Of a DNA stretch of 64,000 bases, positions 49,087 through 59,379 are shown piece by piece (positions within the stretch are counted from its first letter, which is position 1; each line of letters starts with the position of its first letter). The translations under genes and the position numbers were made by a program. Source of the DNA: Corynespora cassiicola. Taxonomy: Eukaryota > Ascomycota > Dothideomycetes > Pleosporales > Corynesporascaceae. The notes beneath the pieces were generated by a model that was not told the DNA's origin, ran no database searches, and saw nothing but the letters and a program-made list of their open reading frames with translations. The stretch is taken from positions 4,712,001 to 4,776,000 of the forward strand of contig JAEUWY010000002.1 in the NCBI GenBank assembly GCA_022059125.1, given 5' to 3'.

Positions 49087-49330
49087 ATAACCTTTTTCGT
49101 GGTGGTGAAATAGATAGAGCAGTCAGGATGCATGCCTATAATTAGTGTAATAGAGATAACTTTCTCGGTTACGGCAATGTGGCGTCGGGTCGGTGCTATC
49201 ATCTCCGCTCTCCTATCACGTGCTGTTGCTTCGGAAACAAAGCGCAAAGCTCGGACCATATCCAATATGCTGCTTGGCCTCATTCAAAACCTGACATCAT
49301 ATCAACCACCATACGCCAACAGCCTCTATT

Positions 49331-50836
49331 ATGTGCGCGCGCGAGCGAGAAACTTCAATTTTGAAGTGGCTTGAAGATTTCCCTTGCGACCGTCAGAATC
49401 CTTCATTGACATCCGCAGAACCACTTACACCATTGTCATTGCGTTCGGGTCCGTCGACCCCCACTTTGTCAGGCAAACGGAAACGGGGGAGAAGCATGCC
49501 TGAACCCCGATCACACAGCCCTCAAAAGCGCCAACGGAGACTACCCGATGATGATGACATATTTCCTGATCAGAGTGCTTCAGACATAGGGGTGACAGAA
49601 CTGTCGGAGAGGACTAAACTGTCGCGTCCATCGCAATCTGCCGGATCGAGTCCGAAGCGAGCAACGAGTCCCGTGCGAGACCTTTTGAATGATTTACGCG
49701 TGTCGAAACCCTCTGTACTCTGTGAAATTCCGTCCTCGGTGACGCTTCCTGAGCGTGCTGCGGCCCTGCAGCGACGTCTGATGGACGAGCTTGAAGAGCG
49801 GCTTATTCCGGCAAGCTTAAAGGTAATGGGACCAGTCAGCTTAAGGACTTATTCCATGACATCTGACAAACAATACTCTGCAGCCTCGAATACTTGCGAC
49901 ATATCCTTCTGTAGCGGCGACCATTCCAACCTCAGCGTACGACGTCTCAGATACGCGATCAGCAGATGAACTCAACATATTATGGGATTGCGTGGAGGAG
50001 ATTTTAAGCGAGAGCAGGGACTGTGGGAGATACCAACAAGATGAGAATGCTTGGTGTATGAAGGTGGTCCATCCAACCTTGCGCCTAGCACTGAAGGGGA
50101 GCTCTATGCTGAAAGTCGAAAGCGTGTATGTCTTAACCTGAGCAACGCTCTCCACCGGTACTCAGTATGACTGAATATTGCCTTTGCAGACAAACCCAAG
50201 CGGTCAATCCCGATATGCTGCCAATCACGCCAAAGAATTATCGTGTTCAAAGAAAAGCGGACTATACATTCGCTTTTCATCGGAACAATGAGCAGGTGTC
50301 GGAGCTCTACAACAAACTCCATCTAGTTGGCCTGGGTGACATGATCAGTCAGACAATACCAAGCGACTAGCTCTATTCTCTGGGATTGAGGTGAAACAAG
50401 AGAATGGAGGCAAGGACGAAGCGCTTGCCCAATTAGCAATTTGGCTGGCTGCAGGGCTAGAGAATGTTAGGAGATTGGCCGAAATAGGGCAAAAGCGACA
50501 ATTTTCCGTTGAGGAACTCCGCCCCACGGTCGGATGGACGATCATCGGGCATGACTGGCATACATATATTGCTCACAGGGTTCATCAGGATGGCCGAGAT
50601 ACGTTTGTAAGCATATCTGCACAAGCGGTCGCACATTGCCTAGCTAACCGAGCTGCGGACAGAACGTTGTGGGACCATGGAGACCTGCTACCGCGGACAC
50701 GAGGGATGTGTATGGAATCTTCAAGCTATTGCGATTGGTGAGAAGAGCAGCCGAATTTGCCTCGGATGAGTATTGGCCGTGGCTGAAAGACGAAGTATTG
50801 ATACCTTGCGTTAGCCATAATGGCCAAGGCCTGTAA
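49331..50836 (+). pseudogene. PD-(D/E)XK nuclease-like protein 2, one frameshift
   Basis: Exons 49331-49822, 49884-50125, 50190-50606 and 50663-50836 cover a full family member of about 441 codons. The Ser/Pro/Arg-rich leader (KRKRGRSMPEPRSHSPQKRQ) is followed by LEERLIPASLK, DENAWCMKVVHPTLRLAL, VQTQAVNPDMLP, RKADYTFAF (Asp), FSGIEVKQENGG (E-x-K), AQLAIWLAAGLENV and VVGPWRPATADTRDVYGIF. The summed exon length is one base short of a multiple of three; the break lies near 50357 (between DMISQT and TKRLALFSG), where a single lost base would explain it. Upstream sequence from motif D to the start resembles that of gene 1. It is either decayed or affected by a sequencing error. Confidence 0.78.
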
Positions 50837-51641
50837 CAAGCAAGAGCTAAAAGCCTCCACTCATGGATAAAACTTCTTGGTAGCGCAAATGATAGGGCAC
50901 AAGAAGAGGTGTTTTCACCTTCAGAGTGCATGGGAATAACTCGGATAGGGACTGAAGGACCGAAGGACTCAACAGCGGAAGCTAGTCACGGAAAATAGGA
51001 AGCAAATTCATTTTTAGTTTGAGTTCCGGACTGGGTCCCAGGGTCCAGGCCCGTGCCCTAAGACAACATATGAGCATCAGTCGGCTACGTATCCTTAGTA
51101 GGTTCTGTCCTTCCCTGCTGGAATACGAGTAAACGCCTCTGGAGTTTTTATCAGAGGTGGCACACATATTAGAGGATCGTTCAATAGATTTTACATGGGA
51201 TTGCAACGAAGTGCTGCTACACGCTTATGGTTTTCCATGGTAATGCTACTATGCTGTGATGAGCTAGCGCATGTTCCAATTAGTCTCAATCAAGGATCTT
51301 TGCGGGAACCAATCTGAACACCAAGACTCCCTGTAGTGCCAGCAACAACCACAAACTCAAAAGCATCTTTTTGAAAAGACTTTATCGCCTCTCGCACATG
51401 CAATATGGAAAATTCTGTAGAAATAAACAACCAGCCAGTGACCTCTTTAGAAGTTCATTTGGATAGGGACGTGTATGTGCCAATGGCTCCTGCTTCTTCG
51501 GGCTAGCCAAATGCGACACTGCGGGGCTGTGCTCTGCAGAGAATATTAGTCGAGCGGGGGGCTTATAATGGAGGCATCTAAATCACGACCAACTCCTTAG
51601 AATATTGTTTAGTACGAATATACTGGCAGTCTGTAGCAGCC
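50837..51641. other. Intergenic region, no gene seen
   Basis: About 800 bp inside the second nuclease cassette. No frame with a recognisable motif. It may be the remains of a 3' region or a decayed gene. Confidence 0.35.
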
Positions 51642-51924
51642 ATGACCCTTCCTTGCTTTGTTTGCGACCAAATGCGAACCCGTAACCCAAAAAAAACACG
51701 AAAATCTCCAAACATCTGGACCCACTCAAACTTGTCTCCTCTGCGACCGAGATTTCTGCGGCAAGCACAAGGGGGAATCCGATGAGGTGTGCGAGATCAA
51801 TCATGTCTCATACTATAGGAACCATAGACACCTTGGAAACACTTTTCCAACGCTGGCTGAGAGACTGAAGATGTTAAGTAGAGAAAGTGAGACTGTAAGT
51901 CTCTTGTTCTTGCCTTTAGACTAG
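51642..51924 (+). pseudogene. Small Cys-rich (zinc-ribbon-like) protein, frameshifted at a poly-A run
   Basis: ATG at 51642 opens MTLPCFVCDQMRTRNPKK. After a run of eight A the downstream family-like sequence continues in another frame: LQTSGPTQTCLLCDRDFCG, then KHKGESDEVCEINH and YYRNH, with LAERLKML. The Cys/His spacing (CxxC, CxxCx4CxxH, C-x3-H) suggests a small zinc-binding fold that I remember as a common uncharacterised protein of Dothideomycetes. A GTAAGT donor at 51895 suggests a further exon that I could not place. A one-base change in the homopolymer would restore the gene, so a sequencing error is as likely as decay. It lies in the same motif-bounded cassette as nuclease-like gene 2. 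Confidence 0.55.
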
Positions 51925-52245
51925 AGAGGTGTTTGCAACTAAGTATCACACAGATCATTGAAGGTAAATCAGATTCTACCTGTAGAGCTGATTAAGAATG
52001 AAGTAAACCATACTATTTCAATCCAGACGAGTATTGTGCCTAGGGCAATCAAGGAGAGTATTTTTACGGAGTGGAGCGGTACATGTTCCGTGGATAATGT
52101 GGGATGAGACAGCCAAAACAGCCTCGTTACCTTCAGAATATTGTAGCAGAGCTAATCTAAAGATCTGTCCCCACGCAGCAATACACCGCCTCATAAAAGC
52201 TTGCCCTTAATCCCAATCCTATCTACTGTTCAAATTCAAAAGCGG
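51925..52245. other. Intergenic region, nothing recognised
   Basis: About 320 bp between the small Cys-rich gene and motif E. It may hold the last exon of that gene; nothing firm is seen. Confidence 0.3.
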
Positions 52246-52310
52246 ACAAGGTCAGGGCAGGAGCGGGTCGGCCATCGTCCCGCCAGCACGATTGAGCCGT
52301 TCATGCACGT
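52246..52310 (+). repeat. Junction motif copy E
   Basis: ACAAGGTCAGGGCAGGAGCG, then GGTCGGCCATCGTCCCGCC and the tail GAGCCGTTCATGCACGTC. It lies 392 bp before the first HET-NACHT-WD40 gene start. Confidence 0.9.
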
Positions 52311-52637
52311 CGTTCTTGCCCCTCCGCCACCACCACGAACGACTTATGCTGCGCCACACTCTGGGCTGTGCGAGCACTCGACCTCCAGCTACGACCTCAG
52401 CCTGATGCAGCTTTGTCTCGCGAAATGGAGCACACAATAGCTGGTTGCATCATCGCGCTCTCTAATACTGGAATCAGGTGCTACCGATCCTCCTAACAAC
52501 TCGACGCATTTACTAAGCTAGTAGCTAGGTCGTACGCGAAATAGACGACCGAGCTTGCTGTGCTCGCCTTGCTGGCTAGGCCGCCGCGATCAAGGAACTG
52601 TTCCTCCTGCATCTTTCTACCATCTCGATGCGACACC

Positions 52638-55600
52638 ATGCGCCTTCTACAGCACAGCGGTACTGACGCATACCAATTTACGAAGCTTTTCACCAACGAT
52701 AGGGCGATTCCTCCCTACGCGATCCTCTCACATACATGGGGAGCGGACGGCGATGAGGTCACATATGATGACTTAATAACGGACAATGGTACGCATAAGC
52801 CTGGGCATGAAAAGATTCGGTTCTGCGCAGAGCAAGCCAGGCAAGATGGCTTAAAGCACTTCTGGATTGACAGTTGCTGTATCAATCAAAAAGATAAGGC
52901 CGAGCTGTCGAAAGCCATCAACTCTATGTTTACCTGGTATCGTAGAGCAGAGCGGTGCTATGTCTATCTGTCAGATGTTTCGACAGCTAAGCGGAAGTTA
53001 GATGGCGACACCTGCGAGTGGGAAGCTGCCTTTCGGAGGAGCAAATGGTTCACTCGAGGCTGGACGCTCCAAGAGCTGATTGCACCTCGTATAGTCGAGT
53101 TCTTCTCTCGGCAATGCAAGTGCCTCGGCAACAAGGACTTACTGAGGCAACAGATCCATGAGATCACCAATATCCCAGTGGCTGCGCTTCAGGGAGAGCT
53201 GCTCTCGCAATTCAGCGTTAACGACCGCTTATCATGGGTCCAGCACCGCGAAACAAAGCGTGAGGAAGATAAGGCATACTCATTAGTGGGTATTTTTGGT
53301 GTTTATATGTCCCCCATCTACGGCGAAGGGATAGGTAGAGCTTATGGCCGACTCCAAGACGAGATTAAGAAGCTGGAGGAGTGTATGAGAGACCTACACG
53401 TCACCGATCCGCGGCGCGACAAAGCGCGTATTGAAGAGACCAAAGGCGGACTATTAGAGGAGTCGTACCACTGGATCTTCCAAAACCTAGACTTTATCCG
53501 CTGGCGTAAAGAAACGCAAAGCCGGCTGCTGTGGATTAAAGGCGATCCTGGCAAAGGCAAGACTATGCTGCTTTGCGGCATCATCGACGACCTGTACAGG
53601 TCCACGGCCAAGACGACTCTTCTCTCATACTTCTTCTGCCAGGCCACTGACTCACGTATTAACAATGCAACGGCTGTGCTAAGGGGTCTCCTATTCATGC
53701 TTGTCGACCAGCAGCCAGCGCTCATCTCGCATCTGCGGAAGGAATACGACCAGATAGGCAAAGCGCTCTTCGAAGATTCTAATGCCTGGGTTATTTTACG
53801 TGAGATCTTTTTAGACATTCTACAGGACTCGATCTTGGACAGCATGTACTTTTTCGTCGATGCGCTCGACGAATGTATAACGGATCTTGACAAGTTGCTG
53901 GTCTTCATTGTGCAGAGTTCGTCTCTGTCACCTCGTGCCAAGTGGATACTGACGAGTCGCAACTATGTCAACATCGAGCAGCGACTACAGCTCGACGATT
54001 CTGGAGCGAGGCTCAGTCTTGAGTTGAAGGAAAACGCTGAGCAAGTCTCCCGTGCCGTTGGCGCTTACATCAAATATCGCGTTGGAGAACTGGAACAAAT
54101 CCGGCATAACCAGCTACTCCAATCATCAGTTCGAGAGAAGATGCAACAGAAGGCGAACGGCACTTTTCTTTGGGTGGCTCTAGTCATGAAAGAGCTTAAA
54201 GAGGCACAGTCCTGGGAGGTATTGCAGGTCCTCAACGAAGTCCCGTCGGAGCTAATAGACGTGTACCGGCGGATGATGGAGCATATTAAGCAGTTAAGGC
54301 GCCGTAATCCAGAACTGTGCCGTCAAATTCTCTCTACTGTCATCGCTACGCAACGTCCGCTACATCTACAAGAGCTTTACGTTCTAGCGGACTTGCCTAA
54401 CCAGGACCCTAATATAGAAGAAACGACCGCGACGATGGTAAAAATGTGCGGTTCATTCCTCACATTACGAGAAAATCATATATATGTTGTTCATCAGTCA
54501 GCTAAGGATTTCTTATTAGACGAAACGACCCTCAGCAAGTTTCCGTCCGAAGCTGGAAAGATTCACCAAAACATCTTTTCCAGATCTATACAGGTCATGT
54601 CTAATAGTCTCCAGCGAGATATGTATCAGCTGCATGCGCTAGGATACCCTATCGAGCAGGTACAACAACGCAAGCCTGATCCACTAGCGGCACTACGGTA
54701 CTCGTGTATCTATTGGATCGATCACCTCTGCGAATGGATTTCTAAGTCATCAACGTGCGATGGGAGCATTCTCAAGAGTGGTGGGGTGGTAGACGGATTC
54801 ATAAGAGAGAAGTATCTCTACTGGCTCGAGGCTATTAGCCTTTGCACAAGCATGTCGAAGGGTGTAATGTCAATGGCTAAACTAGAGGCCTTAATCGATG
54901 TAATCTCCTACCAGCTCATTCTGTATAATAAGCATTTACTAACTAGACCAGAAGCAAGAAGCTACATCTTCGATAATGGAAGTAGTTCGAGATGCACGGC
55001 GATTCATTATGTACCACAAATCGGCTATTGAGAGTAGTCCGCTTCAGGCATATGGCGCGCTTCTATTTAGTCCAACTCGTAGTATTATACGAGTGCTATT
55101 CAAAGATGAAGAGCCAAAGGGGATAGTAATTAAGCCAGGAATACAGGAACGATGGAGTAACTGCCTCTTAACACTCGAGGGCCACAGCTCCGCCGTCAGC
55201 TCGGTGGCCTTTTCTCACGACTCGACCTTGATGGCGTCCGCGTCCGACGACCGCACGGTGAGGGTGTGGAAGCCAGGCAGCGGCGAGTGCATGTCGACGC
55301 TCAAGGGCCACAGATCCTGGGTCAGGTCGGTGGCCTTCTCCCACGACTCGACCCTGCTGGCGTCCGGGTCCGGCGACTGCACAGTGAGGGTGTGGAAGCC
55401 AGGCAGCGGCGAGTGCGTATCGACGCTTGAGGGCCACAGCGCCGCCGTCAGGTCGGTGGCCTTCTCCCACGACTCGACCCTGCTGGCGTCCGGGTCCGGC
55501 GACTGCACAGTGAGGGTGTGGAAGCCAGGCAGCGGCGAGTGCGTATCGACGCTTGAGGGCCACAGCGCCGCCGTCAGGTCGGTGGCCTTCTCCCACGACT

Positions 55601-56364
55601 CGACCCTGCTGGCGTCCGGGTCCGGCGACTGCACAGTGAGGGTGTGGAAGCCAGGCAGCGGCGAGTGCGTATCGACGCTTGAGGGCCACAGCGCCGCCGT
55701 CAGCTCGGTGGCCTTTTCTCACGACTCGACCTCGATGGCGTCCGCGTCCGACGACCGCACGGTGAGGGTGTGGAAGCTAGGTAGTGGCGAGTATATGTCG
55801 ACGCTCGAGGGCCACAGCGCCGCCGTCAGCTCGGTAGCCTTTTCTCACGACTCGACCTTGATGGCGTCCGCGTCCGACGACCGCACAGTGAGGGTGTGGA
55901 AGCCAGGCAGCGGCGAGTGTATGTCGACGCTCGAGGGCCACAGCTCCTACATCAACTCAGTGGCCTTCTCTAACGACTCGACCCTACTAGCGTCCGCATC
56001 AGATGACCGCACGGTGAGGTTGTGGAAGCCGAGCAGCGGCGAGTGCCTTCTTATAGTCGACACTGGGAAGGTACTCTTTTACATTGCATTCGAATCCAGT
56101 GGTAACTACCTACACACTGACAACGGTATTATTAATGTCAGTGCTCAAACGACTACAACTCCAGCGCAAACCAGTGTAGAAACTCAGACCGCTCGGTATC
56201 AGGGCGTGGCTTTAGATGCAGCTGGTACATGGATAACACATAACTCGCAGAATATAATATGGGTGCCTTTAGAGTACCGATCATCTTGTCAAGCAGTGTT
56301 AGGAAATGTTATTGCTGTCGGAGTTGGGAATGGAAGGGTATGGATGTGCGAAATTCGAGAGTAG
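52638..56364 (+). CDS. HET-NACHT-WD40 receptor 1 (HNWD/HET-E-like)
   Basis: Exons 52638-54899 and 54952-56364 give about 1224 aa. This is the domain plan of the Podospora het-e/het-d/het-r incompatibility proteins. HET domain, residues about 1-170: MRLLQHSGTDAYQFTKLF, PPYAILSHTWGADGDEVTY, HFWIDSCCIN and FTRGWTLQELIAP. NACHT: P-loop LLWIKGDPGKGKTMLL near residue 302, Walker B YFFVDALDECI. The segment IYVVHQSAKDFLL is the winged-helix-like part. From about residue 827 come seven WD40 repeats, then a diverged C-terminal blade-like region. The start at 52638 is chosen because MRLL is the conserved N-terminus. The intron (54900-54951) uses GTAATC and an ACTAACT branch. Such proteins trigger cell death when the WD40 domain recognises a partner variant; that is family knowledge. 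Confidence 0.94.
55170..56065 (+). repeat. WD40-coding tandem array, seven 126-bp units
   Basis: Units encode STLEGHSAAVSSVAFSHDS followed by ASASDDRTVRVWKPGSGEC-type sequence. Units 3 and 4 are almost identical at DNA level; the last (HSSYINSVAFSNDS) is the most diverged. Variable residues cluster around GHSxxVxS and ASxSxDxT, the positions reported to be polymorphic and under selection in HNWD proteins. Confidence 0.93.
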
Positions 56365-56547
56365 AGTGCGCTAGGGATGTTACGGCATTTACGTGCACTT
56401 TTTCCCTCCTTAATCTATTTCCTATTAAATCTATATCATAGAGGGGGGCTGGGGCAGATATAGTACACGAGATTCCCCCAACGATACTGCGTGTATGTTC
56501 TACTCATGTAAGCATGGTTCGTCAATTTGTCACTTACTCCTTTTTAG
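56365..56547. other. 3' region of HET-NACHT-WD40 gene 1
   Basis: About 180 bp between the stop codon and motif F. No gene; it presumably contains the 3' UTR. Confidence 0.35.
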
Positions 56548-56610
56548 GTGCATGAACGACTCGATTGCGCTAGCGGGAGGATGGCCGAACCGCTCTTGCC
56601 AGGAGCTTGC
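56548..56610 (-). repeat. Junction motif copy F
   Basis: Reverse orientation: the tail GTGCATGAACGACTCGATTG faces the HET gene, then CGCTAGCGGGAGGATGGCC and a diverged head (GAACCGCTCTTGCCAGGAGC) toward nuclease-like gene 3. It lies between the 3' ends of the two genes. Confidence 0.85.
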
Positions 56611-56977
56611 GCCGGAGGCGTTGAATTTTCAGGTACATGTCAGAAGAGCAAGAAGGTATGCAGGGTTGCTGTCACAAGGATCTATTGAGCTAGTTACGGT
56701 CAAGATGTATTCCACAGGGTACCAGGCTCAGGATCAGCCGAAGCATAGAACTAAAGTCAACTAGCGTCAGAGCACGATCCACTGCGGGAACTACAAGCGG
56801 GACCTAAATTAGCCAGGCACGACCGTGGCACGAGCTATAGATACGTCGTCGGTCTTCAGTTTTGTATCGGAGAGTAAACCAAAGCCGCCCAGCGTGCGCT
56901 GATTGGACGTGAGAATGTCTACACATGGCGAAGATTGATGCAATCCACTTCGTTGTTGTGGAACAGGTTATTTCGCA

Positions 56978-58558
56978 TCAGGAGAGCCCAAGAGTGAAGG
57001 TCAAATTATGTTCTGTGAAGCCTGAGTGCATCTTGTGGGATGAAGGTTGCGTTGTAGAATCGAGAGTAGCACCATGTCCCTCGTCAACGTCTCCGGCGAG
57101 CCTTTGCAACACTACCTCCATGAAGCTGCCCCAGAACCCACCATTTCCTCCATCCCTCCCGTACTTAATCACGTTTTGCCAAAGTCTTAGCGTCCGAAAG
57201 ATACCACTCACACTCCTCGTCTCGCAGAGACCTAAGGAACCAACCTCTGGTCCCAGAATATGCACAGCATCCCGCTCCTCCGATTCCATGTACGCAAAAT
57301 AAACGTGCGTCTCATGCCCTATGATAGCGAAGCAGGGTTCCACTAGGTTGCTCTTGTCCACTAGTCCTACCCGTCGCGCAAGCTGCATCTTCTTCCGTAA
57401 GCTAGCTGCCATCCATATGCTGAGTTGGTATTCGGCTTCCGTGTGATCGCCGCTGGCGGGCTTGACCTCAACGCAAGAGAAGAGGGCCGTTGTTTTTGTA
57501 AAAGCGTCTGCCATGTGGCTTATGACGGGATTGCCTACATTTCTTAAACGGCTATACAGATCTTCGAAGCCCGGCGATTTTAGATGGGAGAAGGAGAGGG
57601 TAAAGTCGGCTTTGCGATCGAGTAGGCGAGGTTTGCCAGAAGCATCGGTGGTGGAGGATAGAAATTCACTAGCGATAGCCTGCGACTGTCTATTGAGGTG
57701 TCAGTGCTTACATCCTAAACAGAAGCAAAAGAAGTCTTACACGCTCTGGAGCCAGAACTTCTCCTCCCCTTCCAGCCTCATCGCGAGCTTCATCAATGGC
57801 TGAATCACGTCCATACACCACGCATTCTCATCGCGGCCTTTTGCCTGACACATACGTGCGTTAATCCAAATCTTCTTCACCTTTCGCAGCAGATACGCCA
57901 GTGCTTCACGCTCTTCACTGTCAACAGCTGGGTCCGCGAGGCGCCGCGCCGCGGCATTACTCCAAGCATGAGACTCAATCCTTTGGTATCCAAAATCTTC
58001 GTCTTCTTCTATCAGCTCCAGTAGCTGTCCTGGTATCCAGCCTCTGTCCAAGCCATCTTCTAGCCGCTCAATGACATCCCTTACCCTCCGTGGTGGCGGT
58101 GTTTTGAGCCCTGAGCTCGGTTCTGTTATCGTCGGAGGAGATGCGGAGGCTAGTATAGCGATGTTATCGCGCGACGGACTATTTGCTCGACGAGGGCTTC
58201 TGTTGCTAGCTTGGCTGCTTGGTGGACTGAAGGTATTCCTTTCATTGAGCGTCAGCGCGCCCGCACTCGAAGCCGCTCCAGCTGCTGATGCGCTATGAGT
58301 AGGCAGGATTTCGGCATCGATATCGGTATCGCGTCTGGGTCGCTTAGGACTGGGATTGCGCGTCGACATTGTATGGGCACAGCACGCGGAGCAGGTCGCA
58401 CGCTTCCGCTTCAGCGATGGGGCGTTCTCAGGCGTTGAGGGTGGGGAGATAGCGTCTGCCTGGCCTGGGACCGGTTCAGAGAGCTGCTGAACCCAGCCTT
58501 CCACGCGCAAAGTCTTCGCAGCGGCGATAGAGGGCGACAATGGCGGCGTTGTGGCCAT
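56978..58558 (-). CDS. PD-(D/E)XK nuclease-like protein 3, intact
   Basis: Exons 58558-57741 and 57689-56978 give about 509 aa, with a clean GTAAGA/ATAG intron of 51 nt. MATTPPLSPSIAAAK is taken as the start, although the frame stays open further upstream. The leader is Ser/Pro/Arg-rich (STRNPSPKRPRRDTD, ASNRSPRRANSPSRD). The core has RGWIPGQLLELI, RDENAWCMDVIQPLMKLAM, then LLDRKADFTLSF (Asp), LFSCVEVKPASGD (E-x-K), AEYQLSIWMAASL, FAIIGHETHVYFAYM and SVSGIFRTLRLW. All catalytic-type positions are present, making this the best-preserved of the three. Unlike the other two it is on the minus strand, yet it is still enclosed by inverted junction motifs. A Gly-rich C-terminal extension follows (GRDGGNGGFWGSF). 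Confidence 0.9.
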
Positions 58559-58997
58559 GGTGGTTGGGTGCTTTGGTGGTTGCCTACCTTCTAGGTCCGA
58601 CGCAGGGCACTCAAACGCGGCTAGAGCACGCTTAGTCGCGTCACCCAGGAAACAGTGCATAGGTTGGTACAAGAGATACTTTCACCACCACGGCAGCGCG
58701 ACAACCACACAATACGCACAGAGTTGCGTGACAGATTTCGAAGCCCATCTCGTTAACTTTAAAGCTGAAGGCGAGTGAGCTTGCATTCAATGTAAGCATT
58801 GGGAGTGAAGATTTGATGTTCTCATCTGCGCTGGAGCTTACCAAGAAAGGGTTAGTACATCTGCAGCGACTCGGCAAGAAGATTCACCTACCGCCCCAGC
58901 ATCAGAACGGCTTGGCTCCCCATGAGTTACATCTGATCTCCATCAAAGGATGGTTCATCAACAACTCTCGCTAACATTTACGGCAGTAGCAAGCTAT
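58559..58997. promoter_or_regulatory. Upstream region of nuclease-like gene 3
   Basis: About 440 bp between the gene start and motif G. No other gene is supported. Confidence 0.35.
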
Positions 58998-59062
58998 CAC
59001 AAGGTCCGGGCAGGACTGTGTCGGCCGTCATCCCTGCTAGCGCAGTCGAGGTGTTCATGCGC
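58998..59062 (+). repeat. Junction motif copy G
   Basis: CACAAGGTCCGGGCAGGACT, then GTGTCGGCCGTCATCCCTGC and the tail GAGGTGTTCATGCGCGTC. It lies 382 bp before the start of the second HET-NACHT-WD40 gene, close to the 392 bp seen for copy E. Confidence 0.85.
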
Positions 59063-59105
59063 GTCTCCCATGTCCGCTTTCTGTGACCGCTGCGCGCCAG
59101 CCTTG

Positions 59106-59130
59106 CCACGCCACGCCACGCCACGCCACA
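59106..59130 (+). repeat. CCACG pentanucleotide microsatellite
   Basis: Four perfect CCACG copies and one CCACA, in the upstream region of HET-NACHT-WD40 gene 2. Gene 1 has a related but non-repetitive sequence at the same place, so the repeat arose after the genes separated. Confidence 0.8.
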
Positions 59131-59379
59131 CTGCTACCTCAGCCTGACCGAAATCTTTCTCACAACACTAGATCATGCAACCATGCACTGCTGTTGTCAC
59201 AGCTTCTGAGCGCAATCCTTCGGTATTTCTCAACGCTTCATAGTCTTATATGCTTGCTGACCTTGTAGCCAGCCCTACGAAAGAAGACAACCTAGTTGCG
59301 GGGTTCATCTCTCTAGCTAGGCTGCCGCAAACGGTCGCAGCTAACGCCTGCTCTCACCGCGTCTCTTCTCTCCTCCATC

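Noticed and set aside
50600..50720. Apparent second frameshift in nuclease-like gene 2
   Set aside because: Explained by an intron (50607-50662, GTAAGC donor, GCTAAC branch, ACAG acceptor) that joins to NVVGPW.
28237..59062. Junction motif as a promoter or terminator element
   Set aside because: It occurs between gene 3' ends (C, F), between 5' ends (D, G) and in mixed contexts (B, E), so it does not follow transcription.
28237..59062. Junction motif as a conserved coding tail (frames such as HERLDCAS or MADPLLP)
   Set aside because: A one-base length difference between copies shifts the frames, and no copy is linked to a longer ORF.
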